From an uncultured Bacilli bacterium (GTDB lineage: Bacteria > Bacillota_I > Bacilli_A > RF39 > UBA660), in assembly GCA_934095845.1 (NCBI GenBank), contig CAKOKS010000005.1:1-64000 (forward strand): DNA of 64,000 nt, in the 5' to 3' direction. Position numbers and translations under genes: made by a program. The notes under the pieces were generated by a model. That model was given only the letters and a program-made list of their open reading frames with translations. It made no database searches and was not told the origin of the DNA. Of the stretch, positions 18,136-27,794 are shown piece by piece. Numbering within the stretch: the first letter of the stretch is position 1; every line of letters begins with the position of its first letter.

Positions 18136-18152
18136 CCTATTCTTTTTTCATT
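18119..18152. terminator. Bidirectional terminator
   Basis: AAAAGAATAG, loop CTAG, CCTATTCTTTT between convergent genes. Confidence 0.85.
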
Positions 18153-18982
18153 AATAAAATTATTCCAATTACACTTAATGCAAGAGATGTTAAAATAAAG
18201 AAATTATTTCTAAAGTAATTACTTTTTTTATAGGTATCTACTACTTCTTCTCCAGTCTTTATACCGCTTATAACATCCAAAATTTTATTATCATCTTCTG
18301 TTTCATATTCAGTGATAGTTTCATCATCTTGTTCTCCAAAAATAGTAATTTCTTTTTGAGTATTATAAGTGTAAGATATACGAATATCACCTACACTTGG
18401 AGATTCAATATTTTTAGAATTAGTAATGTAATTTCCACTTATATTAAAACCTTTAGGTAATTTTTTAAATGTGATATTTTCTAAATCTAATTCTTTAGTT
18501 TCTAACTTTTCAAGTATTTTGTCATCTAATTTAAAGACCCCAAGTTTAACATTATCTGCATAAAATGATTTGTTTGCATAACTAATGCTTTTTGGATTTT
18601 CATATCTATCTTTTATTTCAAATTTACTTGAATCTACCAGTTCATTCATCCATTTTTGACGATATGTATAAGTAGTTTTTCCATTATTAGTTTCAGTTTC
18701 TTGAATCCAAACAAATACCTCAACGTTTCTTTTTAAAATAGCTGTATCAACATTTAAATTAAAGTCTTTATCGTACGCCTCTTTTTCATAAGAAATATTT
18801 CCACTTACATTAATCAAGTTTCTGTTATTACTACTATCTATCTTGTCCGCATCAACATTAGTATATTTTTGATTAAGTTCATTTGCAAGTTCATTTTCTT
18901 TTATATTAAGAAAAACAGTTAATCCAAACAATAAACAAGAAATTGCAATAAAGAAAACACCAGTGTATAAATTTTTTTTCAT
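18137..18982 (-). CDS. TMEM43-family membrane protein
   Basis: 281 residues with one membrane segment at each end (about 6-24 and 258-276) and a soluble region between. That region has the TMEM43/DUF1625 landmarks: EVFVWIQETE, a Trp followed by VDSSKF, the NP..ISYANKSFYADNVKLGVFKL stretch, and the LPKGFNISGNYI region. TMEM43 (LUMA) is a nuclear-envelope protein in animals; bacterial homologues have no established role. Monocistronic, with a ribosome-binding site AGGAGGAAACTT. Confidence 0.8.
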   Translation of the reverse strand: MKKNLYTGVFFIAISCLLFGLTVFLNIKENELANELNQKYTNVDADKIDSSNNRNLINVSGNISYEKEAYDKDFNLNVDTAILKRNVEVFVWIQETETNNGKTTYTYRQKWMNELVDSSKFEIKDRYENPKSISYANKSFYADNVKLGVFKLDDKILEKLETKELDLENITFKKLPKGFNISGNYITNSKNIESPSVGDIRISYTYNTQKEITIFGEQDDETITEYETEDDNKILDVISGIKTGEEVVDTYKKSNYFRNNFFILTSLALSVIGIILLMKKE

Positions 18983-19015
18983 AAGTTTCCTCCTAGCTCA
19001 ATTATATCATAAAAT

Positions 19016-19828
19016 TTAGTTTTTCAAATTCTTTTTAAAATAATCTTCTAAAAATAAAACTACCCCATTTTGTTTATTTGAGTACTCTGTTATATATTTT
19101 GTATTCATTTTTACTTCATCTAAGGCGTTATTCATAGCTACTCCATTAGGAAAATTAGCAACCATATCAATGTCATTTAAACCATCACCAAAAACTATTA
19201 TTTCGTCTGATTTAATATTTTTTCTATTTATTAACCAGTTAATTGTATTAAATTTATTACAATTTTTTACAGAAATATCTAACCATTTATCATTTTCAAA
19301 AGAATCCTGCATAATAATAGGCTCTAAAGTCGGTGAATTTTCTCTGATCTCTTTTGCTACATCAAAAATTTCATCATTAACTTTTGTCTTAATAGTGATA
19401 TGAGTTATATCTTTAGCTTTACTTTCTAATTTTTTATAAGAGTTAATTAGTTTTAATCTTTTGAAGTTATCACACTTTTCTTCTGTATATTTAAATACAT
19501 AGTTTTTATCACAAAAATTTATATATTTAAAACGGTCATTAAACATATTATAAATATTTTTTACAATATCTCTGCTTATATAATTAGAATAAATATATTT
19601 TTTTTCTTTTATATCATAAACACAAGCGCCATTATCAGTAATAATATAGTCAACATATTTTAGGTTTTTTAAAGCATCTACTGCCATACTATAAATTCTA
19701 CCAGTAGCAATAGTTATAATAATCCCTTCATCTTTATATCTTTTTAATTGCTTTCTTGTATATCTAGAAACTTTACTTTTTTCATTTAAAAGAGTTCCAT
19801 CTAAATCTGTTACAATCATCTTGATCAT
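19016..19828 (-). CDS. HAD-superfamily Cof-type phosphatase
   Basis: 270 residues. HAD motif I is VTDLDGTLL with the nucleophile and acid Asp. Motif II lies in TIATGR, motif III around a Lys before the end, and motif IV is VFGDGLNDIDM. A C2 cap domain sits between motifs II and III, as in Cof/YbjI-type sugar-phosphate phosphatases. Substrate cannot be told. Start ATG with AGGTGG upstream; an alternative in-frame ATG lies three codons later. Confidence 0.9.
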   Translation of the reverse strand: MIKMIVTDLDGTLLNEKSKVSRYTRKQLKRYKDEGIIITIATGRIYSMAVDALKNLKYVDYIITDNGACVYDIKEKKYIYSNYISRDIVKNIYNMFNDRFKYINFCDKNYVFKYTEEKCDNFKRLKLINSYKKLESKAKDITHITIKTKVNDEIFDVAKEIRENSPTLEPIIMQDSFENDKWLDISVKNCNKFNTINWLINRKNIKSDEIIVFGDGLNDIDMVANFPNGVAMNNALDEVKMNTKYITEYSNKQNGVVLFLEDYFKKNLKN

Positions 19829-19860
19829 TTTACCACCTGTCTAATTATAGCATGCAAACA

Positions 19861-19888
19861 TATTAAAAGGTGACTATTTGTCACCTTT
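19861..19888 (-). terminator. Terminator after dtd
   Basis: AAAGGTGAC, loop AAATA, GTCACCTTT, then TTAAT on the minus strand. The stem includes the dtd 3' end. Confidence 0.75.
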
Positions 19889-20320
19889 ACTGTCAAGTAT
19901 TATAGTAACTGGTCCATCATTTAGTATCGAAACTTGCATGTCAGCACCAAATTTACCAGTTTCTACATGAACAGATTTACTTAGTATTTCATTAAATTTA
20001 TTATATAACTCAATTGCTTCTTCACCTTTCATAGCATGTATATAACTAGGTCTGTTACCTTTTTTAGTATCAGCAAGCAAAGTAAATTGAGATACTGATA
20101 AAATACTACCACCTACATCTAAAATAGATTTATTCATAACTCCAGATTCATCATCAAATATACGAATGTTTAATGTTTTATTTGCGAGTTTAACAACATC
20201 TTCTTCTGTATCTTGAGTACTAATACCTACCAAAATCATTAATCCATGATCAATTGAACCTATAATTTCATTATTAACTGAAACACTTGAATTTTTACTA
20301 CGCATCACAACTAATTTCAT
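19874..20320 (-). CDS. dtd: D-aminoacyl-tRNA deacylase
   Basis: Removes D-amino acids (and glycine mischarged on tRNA-Ala) from tRNA. 148 residues, normal length. Signatures SVSQFTLLAD (the SQFTL motif) and NDGPVTIILDS (the GPVT motif) place the cross-subunit active site. It starts 1 nt after the rel stop, the usual rel-dtd order in Firmicutes, so they are cotranscribed. Confidence 0.96.
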   Translation of the reverse strand: MKLVVMRSKNSSVSVNNEIIGSIDHGLMILVGISTQDTEEDVVKLANKTLNIRIFDDESGVMNKSILDVGGSILSVSQFTLLADTKKGNRPSYIHAMKGEEAIELYNKFNEILSKSVHVETGKFGADMQVSILNDGPVTIILDSKGDK

Positions 20321-20321
20321 A

Positions 20322-22469
20322 TTAATACCTATTTATGCTAGTTACAAATTTTAAAGTTCTTAGATCTTCAATAAAATTATCTAAATCAGTTTTATTTTTA
20401 ACTTTTAAAATTAAATCATAGCATATCTTATCATTTTTATTAATTTCATTAATGCTATTAATATTTATTGCTCTTAATGTAGCTTTTGTAACTATATCTA
20501 AAATATTATTTTCAATTCCATTTGTATAAATAGTTATTTTAGAAATATAGTATTTATTATCATCATTTTTTTCTTCATTCCATTTAACATCTATAAGTCT
20601 TTCAGTTACATCCTTAATATTAATACAATCACGTTTATGAACCGTAATACCTTGCCCTTTAGTTATATAACCAATTATTTCATCACCAAATACTGGTTTA
20701 CAGCAACTTGCTAGATTAACTAAGATGTCATCACATCCAGAAACTATTATATCATTTTTATGATTTACTTTTGGAAGAACATTAGAATTCATTACTTTAT
20801 CAAGTAAAACATCTTGAACGTTCTTTTTATCATTGTAAATTAAATCAACTATATAAGATGGAGCATATCTAAGAGCACCTATATTTAATAGAACTTCATC
20901 AAAATTAGTAACTTTTAAATCTCTTACTAATTTATCAATATGTTCATCATCTAAAGCATTTTGTAAAGCAATATGTTGTCGTTTAAGTTCTTTTTCAAGT
21001 AAGTTTCTACCACGTTCAATATATTCTTCACGATCTTTTTTAGAAAAGAATGCTTTTATTTTAGCTTTTGCTTGAGTTGTTTTTACAAAATTAAGCCAGT
21101 CTTTATTTGGTTCACTTTGAGCATTTGTCATTATTTTTACAATATCATTATCTTGAAGTTTATAATCAAGAGTTACAATTGTATCATTTACAATGGCTCC
21201 AACAGTTGTATCTCCTACACGTGAATGAATTCGATAAGCAAAGTCAACTGGACATGATCCATCAGGAAGTTCAACTACATCTCCTTTTGGAGTATAAACA
21301 TATATAGAATTACTTAAAAGTTCACTTACGTTTTGAGCAAATGTATCATCATCAGTTACATCACTTGAACTTGCTTCAATAATATTTCTAAACATTTGAA
21401 GTTTTTGTTCCATAACATTTTGAATTTGTTTGGAATGCTCTTTATATGACCAGTGAGATGCAACACCATGTTCAGCAATTTCATTCATTTCCTTTGTACG
21501 AACTTGTACTTCTACAGGAAAACCTTCTGGGCCAAATACACCTGTATGAAGAGACTGATAAGAGTTTCCTTTAGGCATAGAAATATAATCTTTAAATCTT
21601 TTAGGAATAGGTCTATATAATGAATGTATTAAACCTATTATTAAATAACATTCACTTTCCTCTTCACATATAATTCTAAGACCAATAAAATCATAGATTT
21701 CACTCATCTTTTTACCTTTAGTTAATTTGTTATATATTGAAGATGTACTCTTTACTCTTCCTTTTATTTCAAAATTAATATTATTTTGTTTTAATACATC
21801 AGTTATAGTTTCTTTGGTTTCTTCAAGTATTTCATTTAATTTTTCACGTGGTGCAGGAAGCGATTCTTCAACACTTTCATAATCATTACTTTTTAGCACT
21901 TTAAAACACATATCTTCAAGTTCAGTTTTTAATTGATTAATACCTAGTCTATGAGCAATAGGAATTAAAACATTTTGAGTTTCTAAAGCCTTAAGTCTTT
22001 GTTTTTCTTTAGAAAAAGGATCTATTGTACGCATATTATGTACGCGACCTGCAAGTTTAATTATAAGCACTCTTACATCTTCAGATAAGGCAACAAGTAC
22101 TTTTCTTAAATAAAGAGATGTTGATTCGGATTCATCAGTTAATTTAAGTTTATTTACTTTCATTAAAGATGCAACAATGTTTCTTACATCACTTCCAAAA
22201 AGGTTTTCTAATTCATCTAAATTAGATGGCCCATTATCAATAGTTTCATGTACTAATGCAGAAACTATAGTTGTAGCATCTACATTTAAAGATGCACATA
22301 TTAAAGCAACATTTAAAGGATGTGTAATAAATTCTTCATTATTTTTTCTATATTGACCTTTATGACACTTGCATGCAAATTCATAAGCTTTTTGAATTGT
22401 CTCCATTTCTTCATCTGTATATGAGTTTTCCTCGCATCTTTTTAATAATTCTTTATATAAATCTTCCAT
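20322..22469 (-). CDS. rel: Full-length RelA/SpoT homologue, synthetase intact, hydrolase residues lost
   Basis: 715 residues, order: HD hydrolase domain, (p)ppGpp synthetase, TGS, helical, ACT. The synthetase looks active: YDFIGLRI, RFKDYI, SYQSLHT, and VEVQVRT with the catalytic Glu. The HD domain is damaged. The canonical HD..ED reads HETIDN (H74, E75, D78, N79) and the ADR of the metal-site loop reads LAGRVHN (Gly141). In characterised Rel these Asp residues bind the manganese needed for (p)ppGpp hydrolysis. The TGS (VYTPKGDVVELP) and C-terminal region with CCKP keep ribosome-sensing features. I infer a synthetase-only, RelA-like role. Between comN (2 nt) and dtd (1 nt). Confidence 0.92.
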   Translation of the reverse strand: MEDLYKELLKRCEENSYTDEEMETIQKAYEFACKCHKGQYRKNNEEFITHPLNVALICASLNVDATTIVSALVHETIDNGPSNLDELENLFGSDVRNIVASLMKVNKLKLTDESESTSLYLRKVLVALSEDVRVLIIKLAGRVHNMRTIDPFSKEKQRLKALETQNVLIPIAHRLGINQLKTELEDMCFKVLKSNDYESVEESLPAPREKLNEILEETKETITDVLKQNNINFEIKGRVKSTSSIYNKLTKGKKMSEIYDFIGLRIICEEESECYLIIGLIHSLYRPIPKRFKDYISMPKGNSYQSLHTGVFGPEGFPVEVQVRTKEMNEIAEHGVASHWSYKEHSKQIQNVMEQKLQMFRNIIEASSSDVTDDDTFAQNVSELLSNSIYVYTPKGDVVELPDGSCPVDFAYRIHSRVGDTTVGAIVNDTIVTLDYKLQDNDIVKIMTNAQSEPNKDWLNFVKTTQAKAKIKAFFSKKDREEYIERGRNLLEKELKRQHIALQNALDDEHIDKLVRDLKVTNFDEVLLNIGALRYAPSYIVDLIYNDKKNVQDVLLDKVMNSNVLPKVNHKNDIIVSGCDDILVNLASCCKPVFGDEIIGYITKGQGITVHKRDCINIKDVTERLIDVKWNEEKNDDNKYYISKITIYTNGIENNILDIVTKATLRAININSINEINKNDKICYDLILKVKNKTDLDNFIEDLRTLKFVTSINRY

Positions 22470-22471
22470 TT

Positions 22472-22726
22472 TTATTCACCCTGTTCGTTTATTTTTTTGA
22501 TTACATAGTTTTCATATTCTTCATTTTTAGTATTTAAAATATCATCAACAATACCTGCAAGACTTAAACTACTTGCACTTCTCCATTTCATTTCTTTATT
22601 GTAATTCCAAATATCTTCTTCTTTTACAATACGTATTCCACTTCTTAAAAGTTCATTTTTCTTGGTTTTAAGAGCTGGTAACACTTTATTATATAAATCT
22701 CTTTGAGTACTAATCTTTTTCTCCAT
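22472..22726 (-). CDS. comN: ComN-like post-transcriptional regulator
   Basis: 84 residues matching the Post_transc_reg family. Landmarks: VLPALKTKKNELLRSG, the EEDIW motif, KWRSA, and IVDDILNTKNEEYENYV. In Bacillus subtilis ComN (YrzD) controls comE mRNA and interacts with division-site proteins. The order comN-rel-dtd here differs from that of Bacillus. A ribosome-binding AAAGGTGAT precedes ATG 22726. The assignment rests on motif recall. Confidence 0.7.
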   Translation of the reverse strand: MEKKISTQRDLYNKVLPALKTKKNELLRSGIRIVKEEDIWNYNKEMKWRSASSLSLAGIVDDILNTKNEEYENYVIKKINEQGE

Positions 22727-22805
22727 AATATCACCTTTAATAATTACGATTATCTTTCATATATTTATTATATAATATTTTATTTTAATTTTAAAGGAGA
22801 TACAC

Positions 22806-24089
22806 ATGAAAAATGCATTTATAAAGTCAACTGTTATTTTACTTATTGGAACACTTATCACTAAATTGCTTGGATTTTTTATTAAAATTATATTTACAAG
22901 AATGATTGGTACAGGTATTAATTTATATTCTTTAATAATGCCTACATATTCTCTTTTAGTTGCTATAACTCAGTTAGGTCTTCCCTATGCAATAAGTGTT
23001 ATTATGGCAAAAAACAATTATCGTGGTTTAAAAGTTTTAGCATCAGTTGTACCTATTTCACTTCTTTTTAATGTATTAATTATTGCTCTTATATTCATCT
23101 TTTCTCCATTTTTAGCAACAAATCTTTTAAAGAATGAGAACTTATATTATCCATTAATATCTATTTCATTTGTCGTTCCTTTTACAACTGTATCAGGAAT
23201 AATTAAAGGGTATTATTTTGGTAAACAAAATATGCTTCCAAATGCTGTATCTAGTATATTTGAGCAACTTACACGTTTTATCCTTATGATGATCTTTATT
23301 CCATTTTTATCAAATATTTCTGATGTTCATGCTGTTTCTGGTTATGTAATAATATCTGCTGTCTGTGAATTAGTTCAAATAATCGTATATCTTTTCTTCG
23401 CTCCTAAAAACATTCATTTTTCTATACATGATCTTACATTTAATAAACAAATTGCTTATGACGTTTTTAGTATATCTATTCCATCAGTTTCATCTAGAAT
23501 TATTGGTAATATTTGTTATTTCTTAGAACCAATTATTCTTACAAATATGCTTTTATTTGTTGGTTATTCTACCAATTTTATTGAAAGCGAATATGCTGTT
23601 TACAATGCTTATGTCATACCAATTTTAACAATGCCGTCTTTTTTTACACTTGCATTAAATACAACTTTAATACCTGAAGTTTCTAAAAACTATGATAATA
23701 AAAATTATGTAAAAAGAAGAGTTAGGCAAAGTCTATTTATATCATTTTTAATAGGGGCTATATTCTGTACATTTGTGTACTTTAAAGGTGAGTTTATTCT
23801 TTCTTTAGTATATAATACGAATAAAGGTATTGATTACATTCATTTACTATCAATCTTCTTTCCATTATTTTATTTAGAAGGCCCTTTAGCAAGTGCTTTA
23901 CAAGGTTTAAATTATTCCGCATATACAATGAAAGTAACCTTAGTAAGCTCAATATTTAAAACGATTATAATGATTATTACTTGCTTATTTAGTATTGGTA
24001 TATATCCATTAATAATATCCGAAATTGTAAGTATTTCTTCAGTTGTTTATTTAAATTACTCAAAGTTAAGGAGTCTACATTACATTTAA
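22806..24089 (+). CDS. SpoVB/MurJ-type flippase (MOP superfamily)
   Basis: 427 residues with about 12-14 hydrophobic segments. The start (KSTVILLIGTLITKLLGFFI, then TRMIGT.G..LYSL) is typical of the SpoVB/YtgP/MurJ group of polysaccharide or lipid II flippases. Shorter than many members (about 510), ending shortly after the twelfth segment. With PBPs nearby it could flip lipid II, but SpoVB-type paralogues of unknown substrate are common. Strong AAAGGAGATACAC before the ATG. Confidence 0.85.
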   Translation: MKNAFIKSTVILLIGTLITKLLGFFIKIIFTRMIGTGINLYSLIMPTYSLLVAITQLGLPYAISVIMAKNNYRGLKVLASVVPISLLFNVLIIALIFIFSPFLATNLLKNENLYYPLISISFVVPFTTVSGIIKGYYFGKQNMLPNAVSSIFEQLTRFILMMIFIPFLSNISDVHAVSGYVIISAVCELVQIIVYLFFAPKNIHFSIHDLTFNKQIAYDVFSISIPSVSSRIIGNICYFLEPIILTNMLLFVGYSTNFIESEYAVYNAYVIPILTMPSFFTLALNTTLIPEVSKNYDNKNYVKRRVRQSLFISFLIGAIFCTFVYFKGEFILSLVYNTNKGIDYIHLLSIFFPLFYLEGPLASALQGLNYSAYTMKVTLVSSIFKTIIMIITCLFSIGIYPLIISEIVSISSVVYLNYSKLRSLHYI

Positions 24090-24115
24090 AAAGAGTAACT
24101 TATGTTACCCTTCTT
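24089..24115. terminator. Bidirectional terminator between flippase gene and tig
   Basis: AAGAGTAAC, loop TTAT, GTTACCCTT (one mismatch) overlapping both stop regions. Confidence 0.6.
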
Positions 24116-25349
24116 TAATAATATCAATTGCTTTACGCATTTCAAGTTCGTATTTGATTCCTTCTTCTCCACCAACGTATCTTAAGAATTCATCTTTTTG
24201 AATTCCATATTTATCACAAGAATCTTTAATTTCTTTTTCTATTTCTTCTTTAGTCGCAACTAATTTCTTTTCATCAATAATTGCTTCAAGTAAATATCTA
24301 GTTTTAATTCTTGCAATAGCTTGTGGTTTCATCATTGATTTCATATCTTCAAGCTTAGTATTAGTCATTGATAAATATTGTTCAAGACTTACACCTTGCA
24401 TTTGAAGTTCTTGTCTATATTGATTAATCATTCTTTCAATTTCAGAATCAATTATTTCATTATTGATTTCAACTTTCATATTATCTGTTGCAATATGTAA
24501 TAATTCATCTACATATTTATCATCAGCTTCATGATTCTTATGTTCTTCAAGATCTTTTTTTACATGTTCTTCTAATTTTTCAATTGAATCTACTCCATCA
24601 ATTCCTAAATCTTCAAAGAAATCTTTATTGATTTCAGGCATAACACGTTCTTTTATTTCTCTTACAGTAACTTTGAATAAAACATCTTTATTTTTAAGTT
24701 CTTCTGTATAGTTTTCTGGGAATTTTAAATTTAATTCACGAGTTTCACCAACACTAGCACCAATAAGTCCACTTTCAAATCCTGGAATGAATGTATTTGA
24801 ACCTATTTCTAGAGGATAATTTGCTCCAGTACCACCATCTAACTTTTTACCATCAACAAATCCTTCAAAGTCGATTACAGCAGTATTACCTTCTTCAATG
24901 CTTCCATTTTCTTTGATAACAACTTCTGCCATATGTTCTTTCATATGATTTATTTCATGTTCAATTTCTTCTTTAGTAACTTTTACTTCTTCACGTTTAA
25001 CACCAAGTTTAGTATAAGCTCCTAAAGTAACTTCTGGTTTAGATATAAATGTAAATTCGATTACACATGAATCTTTATCTACCGATTCAATATTAACAGT
25101 TGGTTCACAAGCTAATGTAACATTTGCTTCTTTTAAAGTGCTTTCATATCTTTCATTTATTGCTATATCACATGCATCCATAAAAAGTGATTCTACTCCA
25201 ACTTTTTTGATATAAATATCTTTAGGAACAGCACCTTTTCTAAATCCATCGACTTTAATGTCTTTTTTCTTTTTATCGTATGCTTTATCTAAGCAATTTT
25301 GCCAAGATTCACCATCTACAGTAATTTTAATTGTTTTTACGTTTTTCAT
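24105..25349 (-). CDS. tig: Trigger factor (ribosome-bound chaperone/prolyl isomerase)
   Basis: Binds ribosomal protein L23 at the exit tunnel and shields nascent chains. 414 residues from ATG 25349, which follows AAAGGAAG; an upstream in-frame ATG (25373) gives eight unlikely extra residues. Domains: N-terminal ribosome-binding domain, with the signature region reading VDGFRKGAVP (canonical GFR.G..P), FKBP-like PPIase (GNTAVIDFEGFVDG, FIPGFE), and a C-terminal helical cradle. The final Lys/Glu tail of some trigger factors is absent. Stands alone with terminator. Confidence 0.95.
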   Translation of the reverse strand: MKNVKTIKITVDGESWQNCLDKAYDKKKKDIKVDGFRKGAVPKDIYIKKVGVESLFMDACDIAINERYESTLKEANVTLACEPTVNIESVDKDSCVIEFTFISKPEVTLGAYTKLGVKREEVKVTKEEIEHEINHMKEHMAEVVIKENGSIEEGNTAVIDFEGFVDGKKLDGGTGANYPLEIGSNTFIPGFESGLIGASVGETRELNLKFPENYTEELKNKDVLFKVTVREIKERVMPEINKDFFEDLGIDGVDSIEKLEEHVKKDLEEHKNHEADDKYVDELLHIATDNMKVEINNEIIDSEIERMINQYRQELQMQGVSLEQYLSMTNTKLEDMKSMMKPQAIARIKTRYLLEAIIDEKKLVATKEEIEKEIKDSCDKYGIQKDEFLRYVGGEEGIKYELEMRKAIDIIKEG

Positions 25350-25443
25350 AGTATTCTTCCTTTCATATACCACATTATTATATAGTAAATACGTTTTAAA
25401 AGCAATAAAAACTCATTGCTCATTTTACATTTATTTACATATA

Positions 25444-25878
25444 TTATCTGCTTCTTCCACGGTGCATTTCATAATCTATTTCTTGATTAAATTTAAGAAT
25501 AGTTTTCTTTCTTTTTAGTTCTGTATCTAAATAGTATAGTTTATTTAAATACTCTTTATATTTTTCAATTGTAAGATGCTTTTTATATTCAAAGTCAACT
25601 ATACTTTTTAATCTAGATACTTCATCTAATAACATTGATATTGTGTCGTCATCATCTTCATCACTTGTAACATAAGCATAAATTGACTTAGTCATTTTAT
25701 CAAAAATGGTATCAAAGTTATAAAGAATTATATTTGTAAGAACTTTACTTCTTATTGTTACTCCTGAATCATTGATAATTGATTTAAATTTAGGATAATA
25801 GACATATCCATCTGAATCAAATTCAAAGTAATCAATACTACCTTTTATCTTCTTTCGATCAACAACAAACGATACCAT
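25444..25878 (-). CDS. Unknown acidic/helical protein upstream of tig
   Basis: 144 residues. N-terminal half beta-like (VVDRKKIKGSIDYFEFDSDG), an acidic patch TSDEDDDDT near residue 73, then a helical C-terminal half rich in Lys and Glu ending HRGRSR. No membrane segment and no family I recognise. It starts 11 nt after the trmD stop with AGGAGGTG upstream, so it belongs to the rimM-trmD operon. Confidence 0.65.
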   Translation of the reverse strand: MVSFVVDRKKIKGSIDYFEFDSDGYVYYPKFKSIINDSGVTIRSKVLTNIILYNFDTIFDKMTKSIYAYVTSDEDDDDTISMLLDEVSRLKSIVDFEYKKHLTIEKYKEYLNKLYYLDTELKRKKTILKFNQEIDYEMHRGRSR

Positions 25879-25889
25879 AAATACACCTC

Positions 25890-26552
25890 CTATTTTAATA
25901 AATCAGGTCTTTTTTCTTTAGTTCTTTTTAGGGCTTCATTTTTTCGCCATTCAGCTATTTTGGCATGATCTCCACTTAATAATACACTTGGTACTTCATC
26001 ACCATTAAATTCACTTGGTCTTGTATAAACTGGATAATCAAGTAAATTATTATTAAATGATTCATTATCACTTGATTCTTGTCTTATTACACCTGGAATT
26101 AGTCTTATTATTGAATCACTCATAGCCATAGCTGGTATTTCTCCACCAGTTAAAATAAAGTCTCCAATAGATAGTTCCATATCTATACATTTTAATATTC
26201 GGTCATCTATTCCTTCATAATGTCCACATACAAATATTAGATGTTTGTGCTTACTTAAATCATAAGAAATACTTTGATTAAAGGTTTTACCACCTGGACT
26301 CATTAATATAACTAATGAACCATCATCTTTTACAGATTCAATTGCTTTTAAAACTATGTCAACTCGCATTACCATGCCAGCTCCACCACCATATGGAGTA
26401 TCATCAACTTGTTTATTATTTAAATGTGAAAAATCACGTATGTTAACTATTTCTATATCAACAAGTTTTGAATCAATTGCTCTTTTGATTATAGAAGAAG
26501 ATACAAAATTTTCAAACATCTCTGGAAAAAGTGTAAGTATGCTTATTTTCAT
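25890..26552 (-). CDS. trmD: tRNA (guanine-37-N1) methyltransferase
   Basis: Makes m1G37 in tRNAs reading CNN codons, preventing +1 frameshifts. 220 residues with the SPOUT trefoil-knot signatures: DDTPYGGGAGMVM, SPGGKTF, VCGHYEGIDDR, SIGDFILTGGE and VPSVLLSGDH. The C-terminus is slightly short. The ATG overlaps the rimM stop by 4 nt (ATGA). The usual rpsP and rplS neighbours are missing. Confidence 0.96.
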   Translation of the reverse strand: MKISILTLFPEMFENFVSSSIIKRAIDSKLVDIEIVNIRDFSHLNNKQVDDTPYGGGAGMVMRVDIVLKAIESVKDDGSLVILMSPGGKTFNQSISYDLSKHKHLIFVCGHYEGIDDRILKCIDMELSIGDFILTGGEIPAMAMSDSIIRLIPGVIRQESSDNESFNNNLLDYPVYTRPSEFNGDEVPSVLLSGDHAKIAEWRKNEALKRTKEKRPDLLK

Positions 26553-27016
26553 ATAAATAACTCCTTTACTTTTTCATTAACAATAACTTTATCTTTATTT
26601 TTTTCAATTATAAAATCTCCTAAAAGAGGAATTAATACTTTTTTATTATTTATATTACATATTAAAAGAGGATTAGCTCCATTTTCATAATCAGTAACTA
26701 AGCCAATGCATTCATCATTTAAATAAACTGGTACATCAATTAAATCACTTAAGAATGTTACATTTTCACTTAATGTACTACGATCAATAAAAACACTTTT
26801 ACCTTTGTACATAATTATATCATTTATATTATTAATATCTTTAAATGTAACCATATCATAACCTTTATGAACTCGGTAAGAAACTATTTCAAATGATTTA
26901 GATGCAATAGTTAAAATATTTCCTTTTTTAAATATTTCTTCTTTATGATCTAAATCGCTTTGAATTTTAATTTCACCTTTTATACCATGTGTATTTGTAA
27001 ACTTTCCTACATACAT
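26549..27016 (-). CDS. rimM: 16S rRNA processing protein RimM
   Basis: Assists 30S head maturation and binds S19. 155 residues: N-terminal RimM barrel (VGKFTNTHGIKGEIKI) and PRC-barrel C-terminal domain (LIDVPVYLNDECIGLVTD, LIPLLGDFI). ATG with TAGGAGATCATTT upstream. Coupled to trmD. Confidence 0.94.
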   Translation of the reverse strand: MYVGKFTNTHGIKGEIKIQSDLDHKEEIFKKGNILTIASKSFEIVSYRVHKGYDMVTFKDINNINDIIMYKGKSVFIDRSTLSENVTFLSDLIDVPVYLNDECIGLVTDYENGANPLLICNINNKKVLIPLLGDFIIEKNKDKVIVNEKVKELFI

Positions 27017-27063
27017 AAATGATCTCCTAACTAGTTAATCAACTTACTTAATGATTTATTATA

Positions 27064-27750
27064 TTACTCATCTGTATCAATTTCAAGAATATTATCAAAT
27101 TCTAAATTATCATATAAAGTATTAACTCGGTTATATTCTGCTTTATTTAATACTTTATATCCAATAACTAATTTATTAGCACGCATTCTTTTTATTCTAT
27201 TATCATTAAATAATAAAATATTTACATTTAAATAATCGTACTTTTTAAAGAAGTAATCTTTCATACAATTCTTTTTACATATTAAGTAACCTGTTACATA
27301 ATTTTTTCTATTTTTATAAAACCATTTAAGAATACTTAAATGAAATGATTGTACGGCAAATAACCCTTTATAATTATCTAAAATAGAAACTATCTTTTCT
27401 TCGAATTGATTCTTTTTAACTTTATTTCTTAATTCAATTATTATTGGAACACTTCCATTGATCATTTCAAGAGCTTCTTTTAAAGTTGGAATTTGATATT
27501 TAGCAATATAACATAGTTCTTCATAAGTCATTTTATTAATATCACTTTCTACATGTAGAAGTCTTTCTAATGAATCATCATGAAAACATACGATTTCACC
27601 ATCTTTAAGTATATGAGTATCTATATGAATAATATATCCTTTTTTAACCGCTCTTAAATATGCACTTAAGGTATTTTCATATATTCTTTTATTATCATAA
27701 ATGCCACGATGAGCAATTTTCGCACTTTTTAAAAATGAGATGTCTTTCAC
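27064..27750 (-). CDS. Glycerophosphodiester phosphodiesterase family protein
   Basis: Hydrolyses glycerophosphodiesters to glycerol 3-phosphate and an alcohol. 228 residues from GTG 27750, which follows GGTGGTAA; the longer open frame reads through the promoter. GDPD landmarks: AHRGIYDNKRIYENT (His, Arg and Glu-Asn), HIDTHILKDGEIVCFHDD with metal and catalytic residues, LERLL, and PTLKEAL. The C-terminal barrel is short and Lys-rich. No signal peptide. Could act on membrane-lipid head groups or teichoic-acid-like polymers; substrate unknown. Confidence 0.85.
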   Translation of the reverse strand: MKDISFLKSAKIAHRGIYDNKRIYENTLSAYLRAVKKGYIIHIDTHILKDGEIVCFHDDSLERLLHVESDINKMTYEELCYIAKYQIPTLKEALEMINGSVPIIIELRNKVKKNQFEEKIVSILDNYKGLFAVQSFHLSILKWFYKNRKNYVTGYLICKKNCMKDYFFKKYDYLNVNILLFNDNRIKRMRANKLVIGYKVLNKAEYNRVNTLYDNLEFDNILEIDTDE

Positions 27751-27766
27751 TCTTACCACCATAGTA

Positions 27767-27775
27767 ATTGTATCA
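27767..27775 (-). promoter_or_regulatory. Extended -10 promoter of the GDPD gene
   Basis: TGATACAAT on the minus strand, with transcription start expected a few bases before GGTGGTAA and GTG 27750. -35 weak. Confidence 0.45.
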
Positions 27776-27794
27776 AAAATAAGCATTAAATAAA

